From Eubacterium sp. (GTDB lineage: Bacteria; Bacillota; Clostridia; Lachnospirales; Lachnospiraceae): a stretch of DNA of 45,201 nucleotides. The translations under genes and the position numbers were made by a program. Below are positions 1 to 6,979 of this stretch, piece after piece. The DNA is taken from assembly GCA_021769425.1 (NCBI GenBank), contig JAETSX010000023.1:1-45201 (forward strand). Reading direction: 5' to 3'. Position 1 is the stretch's first letter. Every line of letters starts with the position of its first letter. The notes beneath the pieces are model-generated. The model worked only from the letters and a program-made list of their open reading frames with translations, made no database searches and was not told the DNA's origin.

Positions 1-679
1 TTATAAGGGTTGTAGAGAAAACGATTTCCTTTTTGGTGGAATCGTGATTCCCACAAAAACGGATTAGTGATTTCCATACACCGGACAGGTGATGGATTTC
101 ACCCCGGATTATTCAGTGGTTGAAAAAAGGCTTCTGAGTGAGGAAACAGATGAGAAGGGAAATTTATCCCAACTCATCTGTTTCTTTTTAGTAGGAATAG
201 AGCGAACCTTGACAATTTCATACCCATTCATCAGGCACATTCCTGTTGTTATCGTGAAAAACGTAAGCCGCAATAGCCGGTACGCCAAGACCCATACGGG
301 CAAAAGCAGCAAAACCTTATGAAAAAAAGATATGTCTTTTGCGTTAATTCCAGCCCGTTTTGACGAGCGAAAAATATCAGGTTATAACTGTCAGTTTGCT
401 GCTGGCAGGGCGATAACAGGCAACAGGCACAATGATACTCCTGTCTAGTCATAAAGTCGTGCGTAAGTACTATTTGGGTATATAAACGCCGCAACAAATG
501 AGGGCAGCTCGGAGAGATCCTCGGAGGGGAATTTTCCCGTGGAGCTGGTAAGCAGCCAGCCGCCTGATGACTTCCCTTTGCCTGCCATAAAATCGGTTAT
601 TTCGGATGGCAGGCAGGAGAGCCGGGGTGTCGGGGACAAATAGGCTGTTTTACTTAGCAACTTTTGTGGAGGATAAAAT
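1..679. other. No recognisable intact gene; probable mobile-element remnant
   Basis: I see no convincing intact gene here. A 58-codon open frame at 467-643 on the plus strand has coding-like composition and ends in TAG just before the mazF-type gene. It has no start codon and an in-frame stop just upstream, so it may be the frameshifted end of an older gene. The neighbouring toxin, TnpW-like and recombinase genes suggest the stretch belongs to an integrated element whose left end lies outside the window. A shifted antitoxin remnant in the 467-643 frame is possible but not shown. Confidence 0.35.
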
Positions 680-1036
680 ATGTCAGGAAAAATTTGTAGG
701 GGTGAAATGTATTATGCAGACTTAGACCCCGTGATAGGTTCGGAGCAGGGTGGTGTCCGCCCTGTCCTCATTATACAGAATAATATAGGGAATTTATATA
801 GCCCCACCATTATTGTGGCGGCGTTGTCGGGAAAAGTGTCAGAAAAGAACAGACTGCCCACACATTACAAAGTGAGAGCATATGCAGGGTTGAAAGAAGA
901 ATCCTTAGTGCTTCTGGAACAGATACGGACGCTGGACAAACAACGATTGCGTGATTATATTGGAAAACTGGACGAAGTGGATATGGGGCAAGTAGACCAG
1001 TGTCTTGCGGCCAGCTTAGAACTGAAGCTGACATGA
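680..1036 (+). CDS. MazF/PemK-family endoribonuclease toxin (no antitoxin seen)
   Basis: This 118-aa protein matches the MazF/PemK/CcdB-like fold. It has an N-terminal RGEMYYADLDP segment, the GGVRPVLIIQN strand (residues about 24-34), the SPTIIVAALS strand and a C-terminal LGKLDE-like helix region. Family members cut mRNA at short sequence motifs and are normally held in check by an antitoxin encoded just upstream. Here no intact antitoxin gene precedes it. A GGAGG ribosome site sits 6-10 bases before the ATG. A solo MazF-like gene close to TnpW- and TnpX-like genes suggests that it is cargo or a maintenance function of the integrated element. The family call is firm; the target and the antitoxin are unknown. 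Confidence 0.85.
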   Translation: MSGKICRGEMYYADLDPVIGSEQGGVRPVLIIQNNIGNLYSPTIIVAALSGKVSEKNRLPTHYKVRAYAGLKEESLVLLEQIRTLDKQRLRDYIGKLDEVDMGQVDQCLAASLELKLT

Positions 1037-1169
1037 AGAATTGCGTTATATGTTATTCGGTTATATCCTTATGGCCTTGTAAGTTATTGTATGTTTTGAG
1101 GCTCATGTATCAGTACATTCAGGCTATAGGGAATATTAGGCAGGATATAGAAGAAAGGAAGTGTATGCC

Positions 1170-1349
1170 ATGCAGAAAGCAGAATGTTCAGTTGTGGAAA
1201 AAGATATAAATGGGTGCAGTGTTGCGCTGTCCTTTCCGGCGAAACCAGTGGAGGGTGTAATTGAAAGATTGCAATCCATTTTGTCAAATGCATATAATGA
1301 GAGGGTGCAGGAGGATTTGACGAAGATAGTCAGCCCCAAATGCCAGTAA
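1170..1349 (+). CDS. TnpW-like transposon-encoded small protein
   Basis: The 59-aa product begins MQKAECSVVEKDINGCSVA and contains a helical segment around VIERLQSILSNAYNERVQED. It resembles the short TnpW family, which in Tn4451-type mobilisable transposons is encoded just before the large serine recombinase TnpX; the same order is seen here, 197 bases before the recombinase. The function of TnpW is not known. I chose the ATG at 1170 because an AAAGGAA ribosome site lies about 9 bases upstream; an in-frame GTG at 1161 would add three residues. The assignment rests on remembered family resemblance plus position. Confidence 0.6.
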   Translation: MQKAECSVVEKDINGCSVALSFPAKPVEGVIERLQSILSNAYNERVQEDLTKIVSPKCQ

Positions 1350-1431
1350 GAATGACAAGCCTTTGCGGGTAGTACTATAAACAGGCTTCTGGAAACAGGG
1401 ATCAGACAGTGTAAATTACAGATTTGCACAT

Positions 1432-1460
1432 TTGCGGCTGAATGTGTTTCTTCCTATAAT
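1432..1460 (+). promoter_or_regulatory. Probable sigma-A promoter of the recombinase gene
   Basis: A TTGCGG -35 box (1432-1437) is separated by 17 bases from a perfect TATAAT -10 box (1455-1460). The recombinase start codon lies 86 bases downstream. The leader contains a small hairpin (CCCGTA at 1513-1518 pairing with TACGGG at 1529-1534) that overlaps the GGGAGG ribosome site, so translation could be structure-limited. The regulatory role is inference. Confidence 0.5.
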
Positions 1461-1546
1461 AAGTACAGATGGATATCCATCTTCTGTACTTTGAAAATTT
1501 TATATAGTGCATCCCGTAGAAATTATATTACGGGAGGAAATAGCCA

Positions 1547-3160
1547 ATGAAAAGAGTTTACACTTTGTATCGAGTTTCCACAAAAAAACAGGTGAATGTA
1601 AGTGAAGGGAATGCAAATGACATCCCCATGCAAAGGGGAGCCTGCCAGGAATTTGTAAAATGCAGGCAGGATTGGAAAATCGTAAAGGAATATGAGGAAA
1701 AAGGTGTGTCGGGATTTAAAGTGTCAGCCAAAAACAGGGATGCTATACTTGATTTGCAGGATGCAGCCTTGAAGAAAGAATTTGACGTTCTGCTTGTATT
1801 CATGTTTGACCGAATCGGTCGCATTGACGATGAAACACCATTCATTGTGGAATGGTTTGTTAAGACAGCAGGCGTGGAAGTGTGGAGCGTCAAAGAAGGA
1901 GAACAGCGTTTTGAAACGCATGTTGACAAACTGACAAATTACATCCGCTTCTGGCAGGCGTCTGGAGAAAGTGAAAAGACATCAATCCGTATTAAAACAA
2001 GAATACAACAATTAAAATTGGATGGCCTTTACACAGGGGGTGCAATGCCTTATGGATACCGGACAGTGCCAAGTGGGGTCAAGAACAGAAAAGGGCAGGA
2101 GCTGAAGAAATTTGAAATTGACCTTGAGCAGTATGTGGTTTACCGGAAGATTGTTGAAAAAACCATCAACAACGGAACAGGAAGTTATGTCATAGCACAT
2201 TTTCTAAATGACCAAGGGTATAAGACTGCAAATGGAAAAAAATTTACCAGCATGGCAATCACAAGGATATTATCTGCACCATTGGCAAGAGGATGTACCA
2301 GTGAAGGGGAAACTTCTGATGCATTACAGCGGTTGAAAATCATCAGCAGGGAAGAAGCTGAGCAAATTGACGAGATATTAAGGCAAAGAGCGGCAGTTGA
2401 TGAAGAAAAACGCCAGATTGCCATAAGAACAAAAGGAGAGGCGATGCTTTCTGGGAATATCTTTTGCTCACATTGCGGAGGCAGGATAACAACCACTCAC
2501 CATAAAGACCATTATTTCCGAAAAGATGGAAGCGAGTACCTGAAAGATGTATTGAAATATCGCTGTTACCACAAGGCGAACAAGCTTTGTGAATGTGACG
2601 GACAGACGAATTATATTGCGGCAAAGGTGGATGAAGCAGTCAGCCAGATTATGCGCCAAGTATTTGAAAGTATGGACGGTGCGCCAGAAGAGGAAAAATA
2701 TAAGGAAATCCTGAAAAAGCAACAGGCAGCCCATATTGCGGGCAGGCGGAAGATTGTATTTGAATTGGATAAGAATAAGAAGCAGTTGGAAGCCTTGCAG
2801 ACGGAAATCGGGAAAACTTTGTTAGGTGAAAGCCTTTATACTCCAGAGGATTTAAAGGAAGCAATTAGTGTGATAAAAACAAAAATTGCAGAAGGAAGTA
2901 GGCAGTTGGAAAAATTGGACAGTGAAATGAGCCAGAAAAAAGAAATGATTGAGGCAGTCCTTCCGGCCTACCGCCGTTTTAAAAGCTGGGCAGAGGAATT
3001 TGACACAGCAGACCTGGAACAGAAAAAAATGATAGCTTGCCAACTCTTTGACCGTGTGGAATTAGGAAAAGATTATAAGATTATCATACACATGAATGTC
3101 ACTTATAAACAGTTCTGTTCAGAATTGGATATGGAACAATACAGCCCAAAGACTGCCTGA
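1547..3160 (+). CDS. Large serine recombinase (TnpX-like site-specific integrase)
   Basis: This 537-aa protein has the architecture of large serine recombinases. The N-terminal resolvase domain carries the nucleophile in YRVSTKKQ (Ser11) and a FDRIGR motif near residue 88. The central recombinase domain follows, with a YGYRTVP-like segment. A zinc beta-ribbon has CSHCGG and CYHKANKLCEC cysteines around residues 308-350. A long coiled coil spans about residues 395-480. Such enzymes insert and excise elements by a double-strand exchange through a Ser-DNA link, without needing homology beyond short att cores. It lies at the end of the element, as is usual for TnpX-like genes. The att sites are not identified. 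Length is normal for the family and the reading frame is intact. Confidence 0.9.
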   Translation: MKRVYTLYRVSTKKQVNVSEGNANDIPMQRGACQEFVKCRQDWKIVKEYEEKGVSGFKVSAKNRDAILDLQDAALKKEFDVLLVFMFDRIGRIDDETPFIVEWFVKTAGVEVWSVKEGEQRFETHVDKLTNYIRFWQASGESEKTSIRIKTRIQQLKLDGLYTGGAMPYGYRTVPSGVKNRKGQELKKFEIDLEQYVVYRKIVEKTINNGTGSYVIAHFLNDQGYKTANGKKFTSMAITRILSAPLARGCTSEGETSDALQRLKIISREEAEQIDEILRQRAAVDEEKRQIAIRTKGEAMLSGNIFCSHCGGRITTTHHKDHYFRKDGSEYLKDVLKYRCYHKANKLCECDGQTNYIAAKVDEAVSQIMRQVFESMDGAPEEEKYKEILKKQQAAHIAGRRKIVFELDKNKKQLEALQTEIGKTLLGESLYTPEDLKEAISVIKTKIAEGSRQLEKLDSEMSQKKEMIEAVLPAYRRFKSWAEEFDTADLEQKKMIACQLFDRVELGKDYKIIIHMNVTYKQFCSELDMEQYSPKTA

Positions 3161-3377
3161 TATAAAAATAATACTCCCGTTAGCAAAGTGCTTTTCATTG
3201 AGTTATTTCGAGGAAGGAATCTATTATGTTGTTTCAGTTATCTCAAAAGGGATAATAAACAGATGGATATAGAAATTATTTAATTTATAAAGATGCTTGC
3301 AATAAAAAGAGAGTTATGATTAGATATATTTATGACAGAATACAGATTACGGGTTGTTAAATTATTTTTCTCCCTGT

Positions 3378-3454
3378 TCGGTGTGCGATTGTAACATTGG
3401 TAGAGCACGCGGCTGTTAACCGCGGGGTTGTTGGTTCGAGCCCAACTCGGGGAG
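3378..3454 (+). pseudogene. tRNA-Asn(GTT)-like sequence, degenerate 5' half
   Basis: The 3' two-thirds are a good tRNA-Asn: an anticodon stem CGCGG/CCGCG around a GTT loop, a perfect T arm (GTTGG TTCGAGC CCAAC) and an acceptor-like TCGGGGAG. The 5' side is wrong: the expected GCTC strand of the D stem is missing and the sequence reads TCGGTGTGCGA instead. A TCCCTGT at 3371-3377 could pair with the 3' acceptor, but then about 11 extra bases sit in the D arm. A second, diverged copy lies at 4590-4666 with the same odd 5' half. Each copy is followed by a hairpin terminator, as in expressed tRNA genes. Pseudogene or attachment-site scar is my best reading; a functional unusual tRNA is less likely. 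Confidence 0.5.
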
Positions 3455-3460
3455 TTTGGG

Positions 3461-3492
3461 AAAACCCGCAGACATCAATGTTTGCGGGTTTT
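3461..3492 (+). terminator. Rho-independent terminator after the first tRNA-Asn-like copy
   Basis: AAAACCCGCAGACA pairs with TGTTTGCGGGTTTT around a short loop, giving a stem of about 13 bp with one wobble pair and a T-rich end directly downstream of the tRNA-like 3' end. Confidence 0.7.
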
Positions 3493-3942
3493 GGTCACAT
3501 CGGAGATGGAGGAGAAGAGATTTGGAAAGGCAATGTACTGTTAATCGAAAAAGATAATCCGCAATGGCTCAATGAAATAGTTACACTTATTGAAGAATTT
3601 TATCAGACACTTGAAAATATGATTTTGTGCTGAATGGAAGAGTTGTATATTTTATTTGTTGCAAGAATAAATAGTTCAGAAAAAATTTAAAATATTTACG
3701 GGATGCACGAAAGAGAAGTTAGAAATTAAATGCGTGGCATTCCGCTTAATGTAACCCTGTATAAATTTTATATGGGGTTTCAATTTTTTTCGTTAGTCAA
3801 TTGAAGATAAGCAGAAGATAGATTATAATATATAAAAGCAATAGAGTGAAAGTGTTGGGGTTGTCTGTTAAATAAGCATATTTACAAAATATCCATAAAG
3901 ATTTATATAATGGTTAAATGAAAAAGAAAAAGGGGAAAGAAC
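3493..3942. other. Intergenic stretch, no supported gene
   Basis: There is no convincing gene. The open frame running from inside the tRNA-like copy to 3633 has no ribosome site and no recognisable product. The stretch contains TACGGGATGCAC at 3697-3708, an inverted match to GTGCATCCCGTA at 1507-1518 upstream of the recombinase, and a hairpin terminator at 3753-3790. The last 100 bases are AT-rich and presumably hold the promoter of the DUF5674 gene. Confidence 0.5.
3753..3790 (+). terminator. Hairpin terminator
   Basis: AACCCTGTATAA (3753-3764) pairs with TTATATGGGGTT (3768-3779) through 12 pairs, two of them wobble. The tract that follows contains seven T residues. It could end any transcript from the recombinase side. 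Confidence 0.55.
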
Positions 3943-4296
3943 ATGATAATATTAGATAAAATAATTTCTATTGATGAACTTGGTTGTTTAGAGGAGAAAA
4001 CATTTTTTTCAGATATGAGTATGATGAAAGCGGTTGTCGATATTGACAGAGAAATTCTGGCAGTCAATGCAGAGCTTCATTCGGATCTTGAACAGATGCT
4101 CTTGGAAAATGGATCGAATCGGAGATATCTGTATGGAATTAACATTTATTATGATAATGGAGAGATAGAGTTTGATTCTTTGATTAATCCGCCAAGAAAC
4201 AGAGAGTCCGGGTATCCACGAGTTGGAAGAGGAGTTGCTGATCCAAAGGCAAGAGAAAAAATTGTGGAGGTGGTAAATAAATGGATAAAACAGTAA
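3943..4296 (+). CDS. DUF5674 family protein
   Basis: The 117-aa product fits DUF5674. It has a central AVVDIDREILAVNAELHSD block (near residue 30), an LLENGS turn, a YGINIYYDNGEIEFDSLIN strand pair, and a C-terminal GRGVADP...REKIVEVVNKW helix. The family is widespread in bacteria and archaea and has no established function. The start is supported by AAGGGGAAAG just upstream. The next gene begins inside its last codons, so the two are translationally coupled. The pair lies between two tRNA-Asn-like repeats, which suggests horizontal acquisition. A toxin-antitoxin-like role has been my working guess only because of the size, coupling and location. Confidence 0.75.
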   Translation: MIILDKIISIDELGCLEEKTFFSDMSMMKAVVDIDREILAVNAELHSDLEQMLLENGSNRRYLYGINIYYDNGEIEFDSLINPPRNRESGYPRVGRGVADPKAREKIVEVVNKWIKQ

Positions 4297-4574
4297 GCTG
4301 GTTTGCAATGCCGATCGGGGTTCAGATTTCTAATGTTGGCAGTGAAGTACATCGCGCGATCAATTGGAAAAATAGAGGTGATGTGCAGAAAAGGAACAGC
4401 TTTTGTATGAAGGCAATCGAGTTTCTGGAATTAATGAAAAAAGATCCCAAAAATTGTTACAGAAAAGGTGAACTGGATTGCTGCATCGATGAACTAAAGG
4501 ATTATTTAATGGGTGAAAATATTTATAATACAACCGAAGAACAATTAATCAAATATTATGATGCATTTCTTTGA
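4281..4574 (+). CDS. Helical small protein coupled to DUF5674
   Basis: The 97-aa product is mainly helical by inspection. It has an N-terminal WFAMPIGVQISNVGSEVHRA segment, a middle region rich in charged residues (KAIEFLELMKKDPKN), and a C-terminal KDYLMGENIYNTTEEQLIKYYDAF. I recall similar proteins being encoded next to DUF5674 genes, and the pattern is reminiscent of HEPN-like helical bundles, but the catalytic RxxxxH motif of HEPN ribonucleases is not visible. Its start overlaps the DUF5674 end by 16 bases and has a GGAGGTGG ribosome site at about 4265-4272. Function is unknown. Confidence 0.7.
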   Translation: MDKTVSWFAMPIGVQISNVGSEVHRAINWKNRGDVQKRNSFCMKAIEFLELMKKDPKNCYRKGELDCCIDELKDYLMGENIYNTTEEQLIKYYDAFL

Positions 4575-4589
4575 TAATTTTAAAGTTTA

Positions 4590-4666
4590 TCGGTGTGCGA
4601 CCGTGTCAATGGTAGAGCACGCGGCTGTTAACTGCGGGGTTGCTGGTTCGAGCCCAACTTGGGGAG
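4590..4666 (+). pseudogene. Second tRNA-Asn(GTT)-like sequence, degenerate 5' half
   Basis: This copy shares the odd TCGGTGTGCGA 5' half and the anticodon and T arms with the copy 1,212 bases upstream, differing at roughly nine of 77 positions. The anticodon stem keeps pairing through a G-T wobble. The T stem has one C-A mismatch. No 5' acceptor strand complementary to the 3' TTGGGGA is present. It is therefore more degenerate than the first copy, and not a recent duplicate of it. Confidence 0.5.
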
Positions 4667-4674
4667 TTTAAAGA

Positions 4675-4707
4675 AGTTTGCAGGAATTTAGAATTGCAGA
4701 CTTTTTT
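4675..4707 (+). terminator. Terminator after the second tRNA-Asn-like copy
   Basis: AGTTTGCA (4675-4682) pairs with TGCAGACT (4695-4702), with one wobble, followed by a run of six or more T residues. Confidence 0.55.
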
Positions 4708-4757
4708 GTCGTACGAAACTTATGGTTAATTCAAATTTTATTCAAGGAGAAAAGGGA

Positions 4758-4925
4758 ATGAAACTGTCTCAATATGAATTTAAACAGATACAATCTTCAA
4801 AGAGCGGCGTGCTTCTTGCAGTTTTCGGGATGGTTATGATGGGTTTTGGAATCTATCGGGGAGAAATATCCGTAGTTTTAGAGAAAGCAATTAATATTTG
4901 TATGGAGTGTATTGGAATTGGATAA
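4758..4925 (+). CDS. CD1871A family CxxC small membrane protein
   Basis: The 55-aa product has one predicted membrane helix (VLLAVFGMVMMGFGIYRGE) and a C-terminal NICMECIGIG with a CxxC motif. This matches the CD1871A-type family of clostridial small proteins, whose function is not established. The ATG at 4758 is supported by AAGGAGAAAAGGGA; an upstream ATG at 4722 is less well placed. Its last codons overlap the TTG start of the ferredoxin-like membrane protein by 14 bases, so the two are probably translated together and act in the same membrane redox process. The coupling is seen; the shared role is inferred. Confidence 0.8.
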   Translation: MKLSQYEFKQIQSSKSGVLLAVFGMVMMGFGIYRGEISVVLEKAINICMECIGIG

Positions 4926-5757
4926 AGGAAAGAAAATTAAGGAGTCTAAGCGCCACGGAGTGCAAGCTCTTTGGGCGCTGCTTACCAACAGTTACTTGAT
5001 TGGATTTTTCCAGGGCAAAATTTATAAAGGAAAATTAAAGAGTCTCTGCGTTCCCGGGCTGAACTGCTATTCTTGTCCCGGAGCTGTCGGCGCCTGTCCC
5101 ATAGGAGCAATGCAGGCGGTTATCGGGAGCTGGAATTTTAAATTTGCATTTTATGTGGCAGGATTTTTGATGTTTATCGGTGCGCTGATGGGCAGATTTG
5201 TTTGTGGATGGCTGTGTCCTTTCGGATTAATTCAGGATTTGCTGCACAAAATTCCCTTTCGGAAAAAGATCGAGACTTTCAGAGGAGATCAACTGCTTCG
5301 GAAGTTGAAGTACATAATTTTATTGGTATTTGTAATATTGATGCCTATGTTTCTGGTAGATATTTTAGGGCAGGGAGCGCCTTATTTCTGCAAGCTAATT
5401 TGTCCGGTGGGTACATTAGAAGGAGGAATTCCTCTGGCGTTGCTGAATAAATCTATGCAAAGCGCTCTTGGCTGGCTGTATGCCTGGAAGAATCTGCTGC
5501 TGATTGGGACAATTATTTTATCTATTTTGATTTACCGCCCATTTTGTAAATACATCTGTCCCCTTGGAGCAGTTTATTCTGTGTTCAATCCTATATCCGT
5601 ATTCCGGTATCGAGTGGATAAGGAAGCCTGTATAGACTGCGGCGTTTGTGCCAGGGTATGTAAGATGCAGGTAAATCCAATCGAAAATGCTAATCATCCG
5701 GAATGTATCCGCTGCGGCATATGCAGGAAATCCTGCCCGGTAAAGGCAATCCATTAG
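4912..5757 (+). CDS. NapH/YccM-like membrane 4Fe-4S protein
   Basis: The 281-aa protein has several membrane helices. Between them lie CVPGLNCYSCPGAVGACPIG (near residue 46), a FVCGWLCPFG loop (near 103), a CKLICPVG segment, a FCKYICPLGA loop (near 211), and two C-terminal [4Fe-4S] sets (CIDCGVCARVCK and CIRCGICRKSC). This is the NapH/YccM/MauN-type polyferredoxin family, which passes electrons through or near the membrane. The start is a TTG inside the end of the CD1871A gene, where no ATG fits. No FMN-binding or ApbE gene lies beside it here, so the electron partner is unknown. A MITE copy begins 51 bases after the stop. Confidence 0.88.
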   Translation: MELDKGKKIKESKRHGVQALWALLTNSYLIGFFQGKIYKGKLKSLCVPGLNCYSCPGAVGACPIGAMQAVIGSWNFKFAFYVAGFLMFIGALMGRFVCGWLCPFGLIQDLLHKIPFRKKIETFRGDQLLRKLKYIILLVFVILMPMFLVDILGQGAPYFCKLICPVGTLEGGIPLALLNKSMQSALGWLYAWKNLLLIGTIILSILIYRPFCKYICPLGAVYSVFNPISVFRYRVDKEACIDCGVCARVCKMQVNPIENANHPECIRCGICRKSCPVKAIH

Positions 5758-5808
5758 TCCTGCAAGAAATTTTTTATATTTGAATACGGACAAAGATGCA
5801 GGTATGAT

Positions 5809-5950
5809 GTTACCGTTCACACGTCACTGTTCCGTGAGGCGTTTCCGCACATTTTGTGCGAAAATCCCGAGTTTTTCAGCGCGAAATCGCATTTTTTTGC
5901 GGTTTCTGTGCATCGCGAAGCGTGTTACTGATCACGGAGTGAACAGTAAC
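5809..5950. mobile_element. MITE copy A (142 bp, 8-bp target duplication)
   Basis: The element begins GTTACCGTTCAC (5809-5820) and ends GTGAACAGTAAC (5939-5950), imperfect terminal inverted repeats that match at 11 of 12 positions. It is flanked by identical 8-bp direct repeats GGTATGAT at 5801-5808 and 5951-5958. No open frame encodes a transposase. Internal GC-rich palindromes (around TTCCGCAC/GTGCGAAA) could fold into hairpins. It is the same family as the copies at 20536 and 23735 by its termini and by the GTTACTG...GTGAACAGTAAC hairpin at its right end. Confidence 0.75.
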
Positions 5951-5989
5951 GGTATGATAAAAGGATTATAAAAGTTTAGGAAAAAATGC

Positions 5990-6018
5990 TTGCATTTTGT
6001 AGAGAACTGTGATAATAT
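5990..6018 (+). promoter_or_regulatory. Probable promoter of the tRNA cluster
   Basis: TTGCAT (5990-5995) and TAATAT (6013-6018) are 17 bases apart, about 40 bases before the first tRNA. The leader contains a small TCGCTG/CAGCGA hairpin. A GATAAT reading at 6011 would give a 15-base spacer, which is less favourable. Confidence 0.5.
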
Positions 6019-6060
6019 TAATCCGTCGCTGAGATAACAGCGAGAAAGAGATAACAGTCA

Positions 6061-6132
6061 GGCTCCTTGGTCAAGCGGTTAAGACATCGCCCTTTCACGG
6101 CGGTAACACGGGTTCGATTCCCGTAGGAGTCA
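6061..6132 (+). tRNA. tRNA-Glu (TTC)
   Basis: The 72-nt cloverleaf has acceptor GGCTCCT paired with AGGAGTC, a T arm ACGGG TTCGATT CCCGT, and anticodon TTC in the CTTTCAC loop. CCA is not encoded. It is the first gene of the cluster. Confidence 0.95.
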
Positions 6133-6150
6133 TTTCATAGTTAATAATAT

Positions 6151-6223
6151 GCCGATGTGGCTCAATTGGCAGAGCAGCTGATTTGTAATCAGCAGGTTAT
6201 CGGTTCGAGTCCGATCATCGGCT
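6151..6223 (+). tRNA. tRNA-Thr (TGT)
   Basis: The acceptor GCCGATG pairs with CATCGGC. The anticodon loop TTTGTAA in a CTGAT/ATCAG stem carries TGT. The T arm is ATCGG TTCGAGT CCGAT. CCA is not encoded. Confidence 0.95.
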
Positions 6224-6243
6224 TGTGTTGATTCAATCAACTT

Positions 6244-6317
6244 GGACCTTTAGCTCAGTTGGTTAGAGCAACCGGCTCATAACCGGTCGGTCCTGGGTTC
6301 GAGTCCCCGAAGGTCCA
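6244..6317 (+). tRNA. tRNA-Met (CAT), elongator type
   Basis: The acceptor GGACCTT pairs with AAGGTCC, and the anticodon is CAT in a CCGG/CCGG stem. The paired first base rules out initiator tRNA. A CAT tRNA-Ile that is modified to lysidine cannot be excluded by eye, but the sequence looks like elongator tRNA-Met. Confidence 0.85.
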
Positions 6318-6338
6318 CGCTATTAACTATGAGGAAAT

Positions 6339-6412
6339 GGCCTAGTGGCTCAGTTGGTTAGAGCGCCGCCCTGTCACGGCGGAGGTCGAGGGTTCGAGTC
6401 CCTTCTGGGTCG
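6339..6412 (+). tRNA. tRNA-Asp (GTC)
   Basis: The acceptor GGCCTAG pairs with CTGGGTC with two wobble pairs, the anticodon loop CTGTCAC carries GTC, and the discriminator is G as is normal for tRNA-Asp. Confidence 0.93.
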
Positions 6413-6467
6413 TTATACGATTTTAGATTGTATAGTGATTGAGCATAGCTTTAATCAGTGATAAAAT

Positions 6468-6540
6468 GGGATCTTAGCTCAGCTGGGAGAGCATCTGCCT
6501 TACAAGCAGAGGGTCACAGGTTCGAGCCCTGTAGGTCCCA
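6468..6540 (+). tRNA. tRNA-Val (TAC)
   Basis: The acceptor GGGATCT pairs with AGGTCCC, the anticodon loop CTTACAA carries TAC, and the T arm is CACAGG TTCGAGC CCTGT. Discriminator A. Confidence 0.95.
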
Positions 6541-6545
6541 TTTGT

Positions 6546-6629
6546 GCCGGCGTGGCGGAACTGGCAGACGCGCAGGACTTAAAATCCTGTGGTGGCGACA
6601 TCGTACCGGTTCGATTCCGGTCGCCGGCA
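6546..6629 (+). tRNA. tRNA-Leu (TAA)
   Basis: An 84-nt class II tRNA: acceptor GCCGGCG pairs with CGCCGGC, anticodon TAA in the CTTAAAA loop, and a long variable arm (GTGGTGGCGACATCGTAC region). It starts only five bases after tRNA-Val. Confidence 0.95.
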
Positions 6630-6740
6630 TTTGTTTAGTGAGAATTGTGCCATGAGAGTAACTGCAATACAATTTAGCCTGCCCTATAGCGGGCCGCATG
6701 GCTGTCCATACTATAAAGGCGTTAGCTTTCTTCACAGTAT

Positions 6741-6811
6741 GCAGATATAGTTCATTGGTAGAACGCCAGCTTCCCAAGCTGGAGAGGCGGGTTCGATTCC
6801 CGTTATCTGCT
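6741..6811 (+). tRNA. tRNA-Gly (CCC)
   Basis: The 71-nt gene has acceptor GCAGATA paired with TATCTGC and anticodon CCC in a TTCCCAA loop on a CCAGC/GCTGG stem. It lies 111 bases after tRNA-Leu but before the single strong terminator, so it probably belongs to the same transcript. Confidence 0.94.
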
Positions 6812-6822
6812 TTACAGGCAGA

Positions 6823-6870
6823 AGCCGTAGACTTAAGGATTTCAGCATAATCGTAAGTTTACGGCTTTTT
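6823..6870 (+). terminator. Strong terminator ending the tRNA cluster
   Basis: AGCCGTAGACTTA pairs with TAAGTTTACGGCT (13 bp, one wobble) around an 18-base loop and is followed by a T run. Confidence 0.85.
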
Positions 6871-6979
6871 GTGTTTTTTATTTTTGTGCGGTATGGGGAT
6901 AAGCGGCAGAGCGCCATGCAGTTTTCATAGCGTACAGACGGCAGAACAATTATCATCGATTTACAGGGAGGTATTTTAA

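Noticed and set aside
3397-3633. 78-codon open frame starting inside the tRNA-like sequence
   Set aside because: It runs through a tRNA-like arm and a terminator, has no ribosome site and no recognisable product.
5780-5971. Short frame across the MITE copy A
   Set aside because: It spans the inverted ends and target duplication, so it is not a gene.
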